From assembly GCF_001625215.2 (NCBI RefSeq), contig NC_030386.2, positions 36,521,296-36,585,295 on the forward strand: DNA of 64,000 bases. Direction: 5' to 3'. Origin of the DNA: Daucus carota subsp. sativus (Eukaryota; Streptophyta; Magnoliopsida; Apiales; Apiaceae). The position numbers and the translations under genes are program-made. This document shows positions 27,765 to 38,818 of the stretch, in pieces (position 1 is the first letter of the stretch; the number at the start of each line of letters is the position of its first letter). Under the pieces are notes generated by a model. The model saw nothing but the letters and a program-made list of their open reading frames with translations, did not search any database and had not been told where the DNA came from.

Positions 27765-28382
27765 GGTGGTGTTTGGCCACGGTTTTTAAGCCGACTTCTG
27801 GGCTTATAAGTTAGAAGCACTTATTTTGTACTGTTTGTGTAATAAGTCAAGAAGCACTAATAAAAAGCTGAGAATGCTAGCTTTTGTTTCATGACTTCTA
27901 CTTATTTCCCAAACACTTTAATCACTTAGAGCAAGTCCAAGAGTGCCTCAAATTGATGTCCTAACTTCAAATTTAGGGCATTTGATAAAAAATACTGCTC
28001 CAACAATGTCCTAGTGATGCCTTATATCACTAGGACAACTCCTCCAAGCCCTATTTTTGAGGCACTCTATCTTCTTGCCTTATCCCATATTTTATAATAA
28101 ATTTTTATCAACACTCTCTTTTTCTTTCTACTTTATATTATGTTTTAATGATGAAAGTGAACTTTTAATAATAAAATATTAAACATATAGAGAAAATAAG
28201 GCACGTTGTTGGAGTTGAAGTTAGTTAAATATGTCCTAAACTACTAGGACATAATTTTTTATATTATATTTGGGGTTTCAATGTTGGACTTGCTCTTATA
28301 AGTCTTAACTTGCTTATAACTTTTATTTCACTTCTTTACTTTAAGCAAGAAGCACTTATTTTAAGCGCAGCCAAACGGCCCC
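27765..28382. mobile_element. MITE, GGGGCCGTTTGG family, copy 2, interrupted
   Basis: Starts GGTGGTGTTTGGCC and ends CCAAACGGCCCC, flanked by TTC on both sides (27762-27764, 28383-28385). Removing the nested element and its target repeat leaves about 248 bp, the same size as the copy at 59847. Confidence 0.85.
27929..28295. mobile_element. PIF/Harbinger-like MITE nested in copy 2
   Basis: Ends GAGCAAGTCCAA and TTGGACTTGCTC are inverted repeats, flanked by a TTA target duplication (27926-27928, 28296-28298). At 367 bp it is non-coding. It belongs to the same family as the outer element at 37356-38815. Confidence 0.85.
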
Positions 28383-28838
28383 TTCTACAAAGTATCCCAG
28401 GCTCCCAGCCAGAAGTGCTTTTGTAAACATCATGCTTCTGTCATTTTGATCTCATATCTGTAATCGTATCCTGTTATTATTCGACATTCAAGCAATTTTC
28501 AATAGTGAATGGACAGCATGCATATTTATTTTAAAGCCGCACCTGGTGTGGTTGGTAAACTAGAAAAGTGCTGTGTTCCAATTAATATGAAACTGATTAT
28601 AATGACTAAGATATATTTCAAAAAAATAATTCATAATTTTTCAAATTATTATTAATAAAACTTTTTGTATAATATGATAATACATGACATGAACATTCAT
28701 ATTACGACAGTATTAATATCACAAGATTCAGATAAAGTTATCATAGACACATGAATGCAAATAGCCTTTAGCTCAAGCTCAAGGATTCGGACAATAATGT
28801 AAATGTAAAATTATGCAAATGCAAGCTGAAAAGAACAT
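28383..28838. other. 3' flank of lipase copy A
   Basis: AT-rich DNA with the probable 3'UTR of the minus-strand lipase A. Nothing else is seen. Confidence 0.4.
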
Positions 28839-29982
28839 TCAACTGAACTGATGTAGCTTAAATTGCCACTGAAAATCTTGTTTCCACCACTGATGAATAC
28901 CATGACACTCCTTAAAATCGTTCCCCGAATTCATATTTGTTGTCAAATAAGCCGAAGGGAGCAGATGAGTTGGCTCGATATCTTTTCCCAGTGCAGTTGA
29001 GAATAAACTCCCTATTGAATTTTGGGTAGCAACTCTCCCAATTCCTCCAGCACCAAGCTCAGCCATCTTCTCTCTATGCTCAAAATATCCTATATACTCT
29101 GAGCAAATAGAATCTGATGGATTCACAAAGAGGTATGGGATCCATGTGGATAGTACTTGAAACGAATCCTCGCGTTGCAGCTTCTGATTCTTGCTGCTGA
29201 CTGCAGCAGTGATTCCAGCAGTGATGAGACTACTTGCAATCCTCACTCCATGCTTCACTTTCTCATTCTTGATTTTATCAATTGGCGCGGAAGTGAACGG
29301 TGGATTGAACAGATAAGTCTCCACTGGACAGCCTAATTTGACCATGTGTTTTCCAGCAAGTAATGCAATGGCTGCACCTAAAGAGTGTCCAGCTAACCAA
29401 ATATTAGCAGCTCCAGCAAGTGAAACCATCTCCTGGACAGCTTGCATAGCTATTTGGAAGCGGCGACTCTTGTGGAGTCTGTTGCCAATGAATTGCAGGT
29501 CCAGCTTCAGGTCCTTGGATAGACTACTTGCCTTGGGAACTGTGCCTCGGATTGCAATGACATATCTTGGAGGGTTCTGTTGGAAATTGTTGTTGTAAAT
29601 AGGATATTTGAACTCATAAATGGCCCCGATGATTGAATGATCCGTATCATCCACCAGTGCACGGGTTAACTGGAAATGGAAGAATTCCCACCAGGCAGGA
29701 GCAAGAGCTTGAGGGCCTTGGCGTTGCTTTTGGCGATCACATTCTAGAATGTATGCCCCCTGTAACAAACTAGCAGCCACAGATGTTCGATGATATGAAT
29801 TATTCCTGCAAGTATCCAACTTTAATGAATTTTCTAAAATGATTTACATAGTTTTTAAACATCAACTTTTGACACCACAGAAAATTGAACAAATCAAGCA
29901 TGAATGTTAAAACATTTTACCAGTCGACAACAGATAAGTGCAGTGCTCCTGAAAGGCTAAAAGTTTCCTTGTCTAAGGCCAT
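28839..29982 (-). CDS. Lipase array copy A, At4g10955-like alpha/beta-hydrolase
   Basis: Two exons on the minus strand, 29982-29921 and 29805-28839, encode 342 residues. The family start reads MALDKETFSLSGALHL and the split codon is the Trp of VVDW. The nucleophile elbow GHSLG lies at 160-164 (Ser162). A conserved Asp region (VNPSDSICSEYIGYFEHR) and a C-terminal His (THLLPSAYL) complete a class 3 lipase-type triad. Databases often label the family 'GDSL esterase/lipase At4g10955', although the motif is GxSxG. The substrate is unknown. It is the most diverged of the array members. A leader intron lies upstream. No defect is seen. Confidence 0.9.
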
Positions 29983-30028
29983 AAAGGTGCTGTATGCTTC
30001 TTCTGGTATTGTGATCTGCGTTGAAAGT

Positions 30029-30732
30029 CTGCCACAAGATAAAAGGAAAATCAGATACTAACTATCAAGTAACTAGCAGGTTTGCACGCAAGGAAGTAGT
30101 ACACATAGATGATTGATGCATATACAGGCTTTAGGCTTATCAAAAAATCCCAGATATCTGTCATTCTGCTTAACATTTTGATGGATTAATCCTAAGAACT
30201 GTGCCTACGCAATGAACTCAATTATATGGATTAATCCCAGATATCTGTCATTCTGCTTAACATTTTGATGATAATACTTGAGGCATTATCATCGTGTTAG
30301 AACCTATCCCTGTATATAACGATATAGATTCTACTCAATAGACTCTTGCTTCTCTCCACATCAGTAGTATATTTACAAACAAAATGTCTCTTTCTCTGTA
30401 GACCAACCTACGGATTCTTCCCTTTTTCACTAAGCAATTAACATCCAAATCAAATAAATGTACTTATTTATCTTTGGCCCTTGAGTGATAATGTACTTCT
30501 ACGTGAATAAAGTGTCTACTTACTATCGGCTGGGTAACGAGTTTAAACATTCAACAAAGATAAAGCTGCTTGCATCGGACGATGAATGTACTATAGTTTC
30601 TTGGTGATCGAACACACAAACAGCATTAGAACAAATGAAATGCAGCCCATTAATCAAATATAAACTGCACCACTCACATCAATACATCATAAACCATATA
30701 TGACATAGAAATACAATTGCCAGAAAACTTAC
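30029..30732 (-). other. Candidate 5'UTR intron of lipase copy A
   Basis: On the minus strand AATCAGG/GTAAGT (donor at 30732) and CTTGTGGCAG/ACTTTC (acceptor at 30029) bound a 704-bp intron 46 bp before the ATG. Related acceptors (CATGCAG) sit at the same place in copies B, E, F and G, so a leader intron seems ancestral to the array. Confidence 0.55.
30146..30273 (+). repeat. Partial 87-bp direct repeat
   Basis: About 41 bp containing CCAGATATCTGTCATTCTGC occurs at 30146 and again at 30233, inside the copy A leader intron. A small local duplication. Confidence 0.7.
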
Positions 30733-31827
30733 CCTGATTAGGCTCGCAGCTAAAGCTCTTCACAGTTTAGTTAAGAAGATCAAGAGAGACTTTTAACAAA
30801 TAGAATGGGGGTGGATATCATGCATTTAAATAATTCGTCAACCATCATCATCACTTCAAAGTAAACTCAGGAATAGTTGATTTAATACAAATTGTACACT
30901 ACTCTAATAGCAACTGTTTGTATTGCGTTTAAATCAGAGAAGTCAGATGATGATAAGTCAGAAGGTTGACTTTTAATTTTTGTATTTCAAGATTATAGTT
31001 TACTCTCAGATACCTCCCACCAACTACAAAAATGAAGTAAAAGATGATGATGATCGATCAAATTGGATAAGTAAACAACAGATAATAGATGCCATTCAGC
31101 CATTAGCATGTAGTTGAAAATCATTTTATGGAAAATGCCAACAGCTTTTCGTCTTATAGTAAATTGAAAGCTACTTTAAAGTTTATTCCATATAAACAAG
31201 CAAAATGAAGCTGCATGGAAGATTGGAGGCTCTATCCTCTCTGGTAGTACGGGAAATTATTGTTGACTTGGCAACCAATTATTGCCAAAGCATTGGCAAT
31301 TTGCAACTTATTGAAAAGTTATTTCAATAAGATAACTGTCATGTGTCTACTTAAAATACAAATATGTAATCCGAATAACTGTCAAAACATCTAGTTTAAT
31401 CTGTTTATGGTTCGATATCAATCGTCCCCCGATCGAGAATCATTCATGTCTTATCTTATTAAGAGCAGTGTGATCATCTACAAGACTATGAACCACTGTG
31501 GGTTAGCTTAGATCCTGTTCAATTTGCTTCAAGTTATCGTGTAACGTGGTTGTGTATAGTAAAAATTGAGTTTGAAACTAAATCAAAAACTCTTGAGTTC
31601 TTCACTTCAAAATTTTTGAGCTGAAATCAACATTTGAACTGTCAACTTGTTTGTAAGGAGAGTCTTTACAATGTAATCAAAGTTGCCACTTTGTGCGAAG
31701 ATGAGAAAATGACATGTATTTTACTTTAATTTGAGAGTAAAAATAATTTATTGTTGGAGAACATGTACAAATACAACAACATTGTTACCATGAACCATAT
31801 GAGCCTATTAAGGCATATAATCAGAGT
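30733..31827. other. Spacer between lipase copies A and B
   Basis: Leader exon and promoter of copy A at the left, 3'UTR of copy B at the right, AT-rich between. No other gene is seen. Confidence 0.4.
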
Positions 31828-32984
31828 CTAGCAGTACTTGTGTATCTTGGACTGCCAATTAAAACTCTGCGTCCACCACTGCTCCACTCCATGGGCTTGC
31901 GTAATGCTCTGGCTCTCACTCATGTTGATCACCAGACAAGCTGTTGGAAGCAGATGAAATGCTTCTGTACTACACCCCAATGCACATGTGACTATACTCC
32001 CCACTGAATTTTGGGTTGCTAATTTTCCAATTCCAGCTGCACCAATACTCTCCATTTTCTCCCTGTGCTCGAAGTAGCCAATATACTCCGAACATATTGG
32101 ATCATCTCGGTTCACAAATAGGTACGGAGTCCAACCTGATAACACAGTGAACGCGTCGTCTTCCTCTTGAGGCCTCTGTCGATGACCTGTTAGGCCAACT
32201 GACAGTCCAGCCTTGATCACACTCCCAACAATTCGAGCCCCGTGTTTCAGTTTCTCGTTTTTGATGTGCTCTAGTGGTGCTGCACTGAATGGTGAATTAA
32301 AAAGGTATGATTCCAGGTAGAAGCCCATCCTTACCATTTTCCGCCCCACGACTAGACCAATAGCTGCACCCAGAGAATGACCTGCCAGCCATACGTTTTC
32401 GGCACCAGCATTATGTACTAGTTCTTGAACAACATTTAAGGCCTTTTTAACTCGGGAACTGTCCTGAAGTTTTTTCTGGACGAATACGAATTGGAAATCC
32501 AGCTTTAAATCTTGTGATCTTGTGTCTGGTTCGGTCAGTGTGCCTCGAAATGCAATAACATACCGCGGAGGGTGCAATTTGGAAAATGTGTTTATGGGAT
32601 ATTTAAACTCATAGATGGCTCCGAATATTGAAAAATCTGAATCATCTACGAGCACTTGACATAGATGGAAATGAAAAAAATCCCACCATGGAGGTGCTAA
32701 TGCTTGGAGGCCATGGCGATGGTGCTGACGATCTCGTTCCTGAATGTAGACACCTTGGACTAGGCTTGCAGCAACAGATGTTCGATGTTGTGTGTTATTC
32801 CTTCAAAAATGTACACAGGACCTTAAATTAGTAAATAGATCCATTAGTAATTACCATTCTATTAACAGTAGCAAATCAATGAAACAACATAGATTAACAT
32901 TTGGATTTGGATTTGAATTTACCAGTCGGTTGAAGTCATGTGTACTGGTCCCGAAAGATTGAAATATTGTGTCCTGGTTCCCAT
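31828..32984 (-). CDS. Lipase array copy B, At4g10955-like alpha/beta-hydrolase
   Basis: Exons 32984-32923 and 32800-31828 (minus) give 344 residues. Exon 1 reads MGTRTQYFNLSGPVHMTSTD, with the Trp codon split by the intron. Exon 2 continues NNTQHRTSVAASLVQGVY. The GHSLG elbow lies near 162 in WLAGHSLGAAIGL, and the later Asp and His regions (VNRDDPICSEYIGYFEHR, FHLLPTACL) are intact. No stop or frameshift is seen. A leader intron with acceptor CATGCAG near 33052 and donor near 33180 precedes it. Copy B is closer to copies C-G than A is. Confidence 0.9.
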
Positions 32985-33755
32985 TGACAATCCTGTATGT
33001 GATTCCCCTTGTTCTTCCTACAGAAACCTTGTTTCTGAATCAGAAAGCTAGCTGCATGGAAAAGCATACACAAAACTCATGAATACTAATATATAGATTA
33101 GTTCTGATCTCTTCTAGTTTCCTACAAACATCTAAAATAGCACTATCACGATAATTTTTTATTTTATAAAAGCGTCTTACCGGTGCTGATTAATCGATCT
33201 GCAACTCCTCAGTCCTTAAGCTTCTTTCTGCAATCGCATTACAGGCACTAAATGAACAGCATTAGGTGAACAAGAGGAGGAAAAAATGCAGAAGTCAAAT
33301 AAGCAGAAACAATATTTGTGTTAATTCATTATACTAAAACAAGTTGAAGTATTGTAATACTATACAGTATTGACTACGAGCAGAAGAGAAATTCACCGAC
33401 TTGATCCAGTCAAAGCCATGATCATATTGTGATGATTATTATTAAAAAATTAAAAATCATAACTCTAAAAACATTATAAACTTTAAATTATATCTGAAAA
33501 TATTTATCAAATTTTACCTAGCAATTTAATGATGGAGTTGGTTGCAATTTGGTGGTTATAATTTTCACCAAGTTTCAAAATAATGTAATAATGTCTATGA
33601 TTTCAAATTTACAAATTGGCAAACATTTTTATTGTTTCAAAATGGTAGCTACATTCCAAAATTTATAAATTTTCATGATTTATGCGGTGTTATAAAATGA
33701 TGACAATATTTTTACAGTTTAATAAATAAATTTCAATAATGTATATAAAAATTAA
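32985..33755. other. Leader and promoter region of lipase B
   Basis: Contains the candidate 5'UTR intron of copy B (about 33052-33180) and AT-rich promoter DNA. No other coding sequence is seen. Confidence 0.4.
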
Positions 33756-33899
33756 GCCCGCAAGGGTTGGTTCAGCTGGTTAAAGAGAGGACAAGTATCC
33801 TCTTGGTCACGTGTTCGATCCTGGATCAGAGCCTGTCGCGCTTAGGTCGAAGGGTAGCGGCTGCGGGTTCCTACGTTAAAAAAAAAAAATTAAAAAATA
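33756..33899 (+). mobile_element. tRNA-derived SINE
   Basis: Begins GCCCGCAAGGGTTGG with an A box (GGTTCAGCTGGTTAAAG) and a B box (GTGTTCGATCC) at normal pol III spacing, followed by a short unrelated body and an A-rich tail. Both flanks carry AAAAATTA, a plausible target duplication. It is a SINE rather than a tRNA gene because it cannot close an acceptor stem and ends in poly(A). Confidence 0.8.
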
Positions 33900-34786
33900 A
33901 AAAATTAAATTTACTGACTCTAAAACTATTTTTGATAATACATTATAATTTAAACTCAAAAGGTTATCAAGTTCGCGTTCAAGTAAAGTTTGATTTGATT
34001 GAAATAATATAAATTAAAGCAAATATTCCAAAGTAGTTAAATAAGATGGTTCACACTTTTGAACATATTTTCAAGAAAAATTGTTTAAATTGAATAATAT
34101 TCTTACATGTAAATAAATATTTATGTGTACATGATATCAACATTATTTATTCCAATTTATTAATTTATTCTATATATTCTTGTGATATTTTGATTTTATT
34201 AGTTTTCTTATTTATTAAATTATCAAGACAAGATTATCCTTTTGAAACTAAAGTTACCGATTTATATATAATACATTATAATCATCATTTTGAAACTCAA
34301 CAAAAATTTTGATCACCGATTTACAAATTTGAATTTCTTACAATTTATGAAAAAATAATTTATAATTTCTGATCAGAAAATGATCAATTTGATTAAAACA
34401 ATTAAAATTGGATAACTATTTAAAACGAATGAAATAATATATTACCGATTGAGAGATCATCAATATTACTGCGTCACTCATACATGTTACATGTGCTCCC
34501 TCCGTTTCAAATTAAATATCCACTCTACAAAAATCACATAATTTAATGAAAATAAATATTAATTTTATATTTTTTTGACACATATTTACTTTCTCAAGGC
34601 CTACTCGTCCGTACATAAGAGTTCTCCACGCTAGTTGAGGTTGGGAGTATCTTCTCTAGCAACCAACATTAATTGTAAAGAAGTTGACTTCTAACATTAA
34701 TTTGGCCCCCAAATTTGCCAAATTATTGGCGTCGGGGCCTCTGGCCTGCAAGTTGCAAATTCTTCATTGACCAGAGAATTAATAAA
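33900..34786. other. Intergenic, AT-rich
   Basis: AT-rich spacer. A fragment near 34496 (GCTCCCTCCGTTTCAAATTA) resembles one end of a Stowaway MITE without a matching right end. No gene is seen. Confidence 0.4.
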
Positions 34787-34796
34787 GTTATTTCCC

Positions 34797-35216
34797 GAGT
34801 AAACTTCATGTGGTCAAAGTTTACACCAATTTTTAAAAAATTGACTAGAGTTTCAAATTCTCAAGAAGATGGTCAAATTTTGGCTCCGATTTTTAAAAGT
34901 TTGGCTCCCGTTAAATGTATTAATGGTAGCGTAACGGGAGCCACATTTTTGAAAAGCGGACCAAAATTTGGCCACTTTTCTGAGAATTTGGAATGAACAA
35001 AATGGTGAAAATGAGTTCCAAATTCTCAGAAAAGTGGCCAAACTTTGGTCCGCTTTTCAAAATGTGGCTTCCGTTGGGCTCCCGTTAGTGACATTTAACG
35101 GGAGCCACACTTTTAAAAAACGAAGCCAAAGTTTGGCCATCGTTTTGAGAATTTGAAATTCTGGCCAAAGTTTTGAAAATTGATGTAAACTTTGGCCACA
35201 ACTCTGAAATTTACTC
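34797..35216. mobile_element. Foldback element, Mutator-like, perfect 10-bp TSD
   Basis: A 420-bp long inverted repeat. Near-identical inner arms (for example CTTTTCTGAGAATTTGGAA and its complement) surround a roughly 20-base loop near 34995-35015, and outer arms share GTGG(T/C)CAAAGTTTACA. It is flanked by exact 10-bp repeats GTTATTTCCC at 34787-34796 and 35217-35226. Open frames here are mirror images of each other, not genes. Confidence 0.85.
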
Positions 35217-35226
35217 GTTATTTCCC

Positions 35227-35548
35227 CGCCAGAAAATTATGACATGTATTTTATTGATAATTATTATTCACTTTTGACTATATGTTCAAAATTAATATTG
35301 TAAATTATATATTTCAATGAACAAAAACATTAGTTTCATATCTTTAATTTATGAAAAATGAAAAATAATAATAATAATATCTATAAATATTTGATCAAAT
35401 TTTTAAAAAATACATGCATCCTAGGAGAGAGTAAAATTAAAAAGTGATACGCTTGCGTGTTGCTGCTTACATATTGTAAACCCTAGTATACCACGTTCAC
35501 TAAAAATGCCCTGCAAATATTTGAAGCCAGTGTATCTGCTAAAAACTA
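35227..35548. other. Intergenic
   Basis: Short AT-rich spacer between two MITEs. Nothing is seen in it. Confidence 0.5.
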
Positions 35549-35783
35549 CTCCCTCTGTTTTTTTTTTATATGACGCTTTGATTTTTGGCACACACTTTTA
35601 AGTGCTTTGACCGGGTAGTTAAAAATATTATTTTTAAAATTTTTTTTTTCTGAATAAAAGTTTTGATCATATATTATTATTCAGAAAAAGAAATTTTAAA
35701 AAATAATATTTTTAACTACCCGGTCAAAGCACTTAAAAGTGTGTGCCAAAAGTCAAAGCGTCATTAAAAAAAAACAGAGGGAG
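35549..35783. mobile_element. Stowaway MITE (Tc1/mariner type)
   Basis: 235-bp near-perfect palindrome with ends CTCCCTCTGTTTT and AACAGAGGGAG, flanked by TA on both sides (35547-35548, 35784-35785), the Stowaway hallmark. No coding capacity. Confidence 0.92.
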
Positions 35784-36167
35784 TATTTGCGAGTTGTGCA
35801 TAGTAGCAGTACGCACAACACAGGTATCTAACATAATGCTACGAGCATGGTTCGTAGAATTGAGAAATTGAAACTAATTATTTGACCAACTGATTCCTAA
35901 TTTATTAAGAAATTTTTAATCAATTAGAGATTGTCAGTCAAATCAACATAAAATAGATAAATCGAAAATTTTTTTTTTTTAAAAAATAATCAAAAATTTT
36001 AAATAAATCAACATTCCTCTGGAACACACTTATGAGTCCAAAAGCATACACAAATTACACAATCCCAGTATATTTACATTGCACTTGAGTGTTCTTTTCC
36101 AAATGCAAGGAAATATTGAATTGCTGGTGGTCATGTGATAACATTGTGTCTATCACATAAAGCCCGA
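35784..36167. other. 3' flank of lipase copy C
   Basis: AT-rich DNA with the 3'UTR of copy C. The last 150 bp align loosely to the 3' flank of copy E (about 41,900-42,100), so the two loci share an origin here. Confidence 0.5.
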
Positions 36168-37266
36168 TCAAAACTTGTGAAACAAGGTCTCCCGGTCAGT
36201 GCTTTCTGTCCACCACTGCGCTAGTGCATGGGCATCCCCAGGCTTTCGGGTCATGTTCTTATTAATCACTACACAAGCCGTCGGAATGAGGTGATATGGT
36301 TCCGTCTTATACCCCAATGCCCATGATGTAGCTATACTCCCCAATGAAATCTGGCTCGCACGTTTTCCGATTCTAGAAGCACCCATGAACTTCATGGTCT
36401 TCCTGTGCTCAAAGTATGGGATGTACTCCGAACATATTAGATCACGAGGATTCACGAATAGGTAAGGTGTCCAGCTAGATAACAGGCTAAAATGGTTATC
36501 TTTGGCATGGTGATGGCCCGTCAGGCTCGCTGATAGTCCAACCTTGAGTAAACTCCCCATGATTCGGGCCCCGTGTTTCAGTATCTTGTTCTTGATTAAA
36601 TGCTCTAGTGCTGTTGCTGCTGAACTGAATGGTGGATTGAAAAGGTAGGTTTCCAGGTGAAAACCTAGTTTTACCATGTTTCGGCCCACTATTAATGCAA
36701 TAGCTGAGCCGAGAGAGTGGCCTACGAGCCATACATCTTCAGCACCGACATCATCTATGAGTTCTTCGACGGCTTCTAATGCCTTTTCAGCTCGGGAACA
36801 GTACTGAAGTTTGTTTTGTAGGCATGTAACTTCGAGATCAAGCTTAATGTCTTGATATATCGTTTCGGGTTTCAGGACTGTGCCTCGGAATGCAATGACA
36901 TACCGAGGAGGGTGCAGTGTGGAAAAAGTGTTTAGTGGGGATTCGAACTTGTAGATGGCTCCGAAAATTGACGCATCTGTATCATCTGAGAGCTCTTTGT
37001 GTAGCTGGAAGTTGAAAGACTTCCACCATGGAGGCGCCAGGGCTTGGAGGCTGTCCCGAAGGTTCTGACGATCTTTTTCCAAAATGTAGACGCCTTGAAC
37101 TAAGCTCGCGGCAATTGATGTTCGGTGGCCTTTGTCATTCTTGAAAAAAGTACATAATATGCGAACTTATGTAACAATATACAAGCATTTGGGTTTTAAA
37201 TCACTAGTCGATTGCAGTTATGTGTAACGGTCCAGAAAGGTTAAAATGTTCTGTTTGCGGCCTTCT
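36168..37266 (-). pseudogene. Lipase array copy C, 5'-damaged but with intact exon 2
   Basis: Exon 2 homology (37140-36168, minus) is uninterrupted and keeps WLVGHSLGSAIAL, the Asp region and the C-terminal His, 973 nt like its relatives. The 5' end is broken three times. The exon 1 homology (37266-37205) lacks the ATG (AGA in its place). The Trp codon at the intron is TAG instead of TGG. The acceptor before exon 2 reads CAA|G instead of CAG|G, so the next AG would shift the frame into a stop. No in-frame ATG lies early in exon 2. The DNA just upstream belongs to another copy (D), so its promoter is gone as well. Probably a recent pseudogene. Confidence 0.8.
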
Positions 37267-37355
37267 AGAATATTTCTGGAAACTAAAGAGTTAGTTTATT
37301 TAACAGATAGCAGCAACTGTTATTCGGTGATGTGTGTTACTCCTTAAAAAAATAA

Positions 37356-38815
37356 GAGCAAGTCCAAAAGCTACCCTGTCCTAAGTCATAATATAAAGGC
37401 ACTTGATTAGAAATAGAGTAAATGACACATTGCACCCCTTATCTTTGGTCATTTTTTCGATATGATCTTAAATTTATAATGTTGGCAGAATGCAACCCTT
37501 AACTTTTAATTTCACTTCGTATTGCATCCCTTTGTCAAAATTCCGTCTAAAACAATCGTTACCGTTAGTTTACAAGAGGGTAAATTTGGAAAAAAGTTTC
37601 AAAGTTTAAATTTTGACACAACACGCCCCATAATTTTATTATTGTGGTGAATTGCAACCTAACTTAAATTTTAATATTTAGTAGTATTTTTGCCCGATCT
37701 TCGAGCACGGCGGTCAATTATTTAATTTTTGTTCATTATTATTTCATAAATAAATTTAATATTTAATAATAAGTTTATTCGAATTAGGTGGCATTGATGA
37801 ATTGGTATCGTTTAAGAATTATAATATACAAAGATTTGTTATAAAGGATAACTTTAATATGATAAATTAAATATTTTGTAGTCATAGTATTAACTAATAT
37901 TTTTCTTATTTGTGAAAAGTTAAACAATATATTATATCTTCTTAAAATTATATTTGAGAACCGAATTTATTTAATACAGTATTAGCCATTTTTTTTTACC
38001 GTAGATGATAAACTATTCTTCTATAACTTTTGAAAAATGAAAACTATATTTTAAAGTAGATCAAATATATTTTCTAAAGATGTGATTTATAAATTTCTTT
38101 TAAATTATATAAATATGTATTATTGGTCAAATTTTAGTCAATTTGACCAAGTCAAATCAAAACAAGAGTATTATTTTTATATCTACAAAAAAGTATTTAA
38201 TTTTATCATATTAAAGTTATTTCCTGTAAAAAAATTTAAAATTGTAGCTTGGATGCAATCTATTACAATAATAAAACTATGGGGTGCGCTACGCCAAAAT
38301 TTAAACTTTGAAATTTTCTTTCCAAGTTTACCCTCACAAAAACTAACGGCAACAATTATTTTGGATGGAATTTGACTTGAGGGTTGCAATACGAAATAAA
38401 ATTCAAAAATAAGGGTTGCATTCTGCCAACATTATAAATTTAAGACCATATCGAAAAAATGACCTAAGATAAGGGGTGCAATGTGTCATTTACTCTTAAA
38501 AATATTGATCCAACAGTGTCCTAACGATGCCTTAAAATACTAGAATATCTAACAAGTGCCTTATTAATGAGGCATCACTATACATGCCCTATACCATTGT
38601 CAATCAATAAAAAAATTAGTTTTATTTCATTTCTCTCTTCCCCTCCTTTTCATTTCCCTCCAATAATCATTTAAATATATATATCACTATTTTAATAATA
38701 TGAATTGTGGATAAGACTTTTTGTTGGAGTGAATGTATGAAATGATGAAAACTATTAGGACATCATATTTTATTATTTTTATAAAGCACCCACTAAGACA
38801 CTACTGGACCTGCTC
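37356..38815. mobile_element. PIF/Harbinger-like MITE in the D intron, interrupted
   Basis: Left end GAGCAAGTCCAAAAGC and right end GGACCTGCTC are inverted, flanked by TAA (37353-37355, 38816-38818). Same family as 27929-28295. A 1,080-bp element is nested inside. Without it and its 9-bp repeat the MITE is about 370 bp. Paralogues F and G lack the insertion at this point of their introns. Confidence 0.85.
37416..38495. mobile_element. Mutator-like (MULE) non-autonomous element, nested
   Basis: Terminal inverted repeats exceed 100 bp, beginning GAGTAAATGACACATTGCAC at left and its complement at right. The flanks are 9-bp target repeats TTAGAAATA (37407-37415) and TTAAAAATA (38496-38504), one mismatch. 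Long TIRs with a 9-bp duplication fit MULEs. The 97-codon frame at 38082-38375 shows no transposase motif. Confidence 0.85.
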
Positions 38816-38818
38816 TAA

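Noticed and set aside
33756-33840. tRNA gene
   Set aside because: A and B boxes are present, but there is no closed acceptor stem, and a poly(A) tail and flanking duplication follow. It is a SINE.
34715-35156. Several open frames of 62-93 codons on both strands
   Set aside because: They are mirror images produced by a foldback element, not genes.
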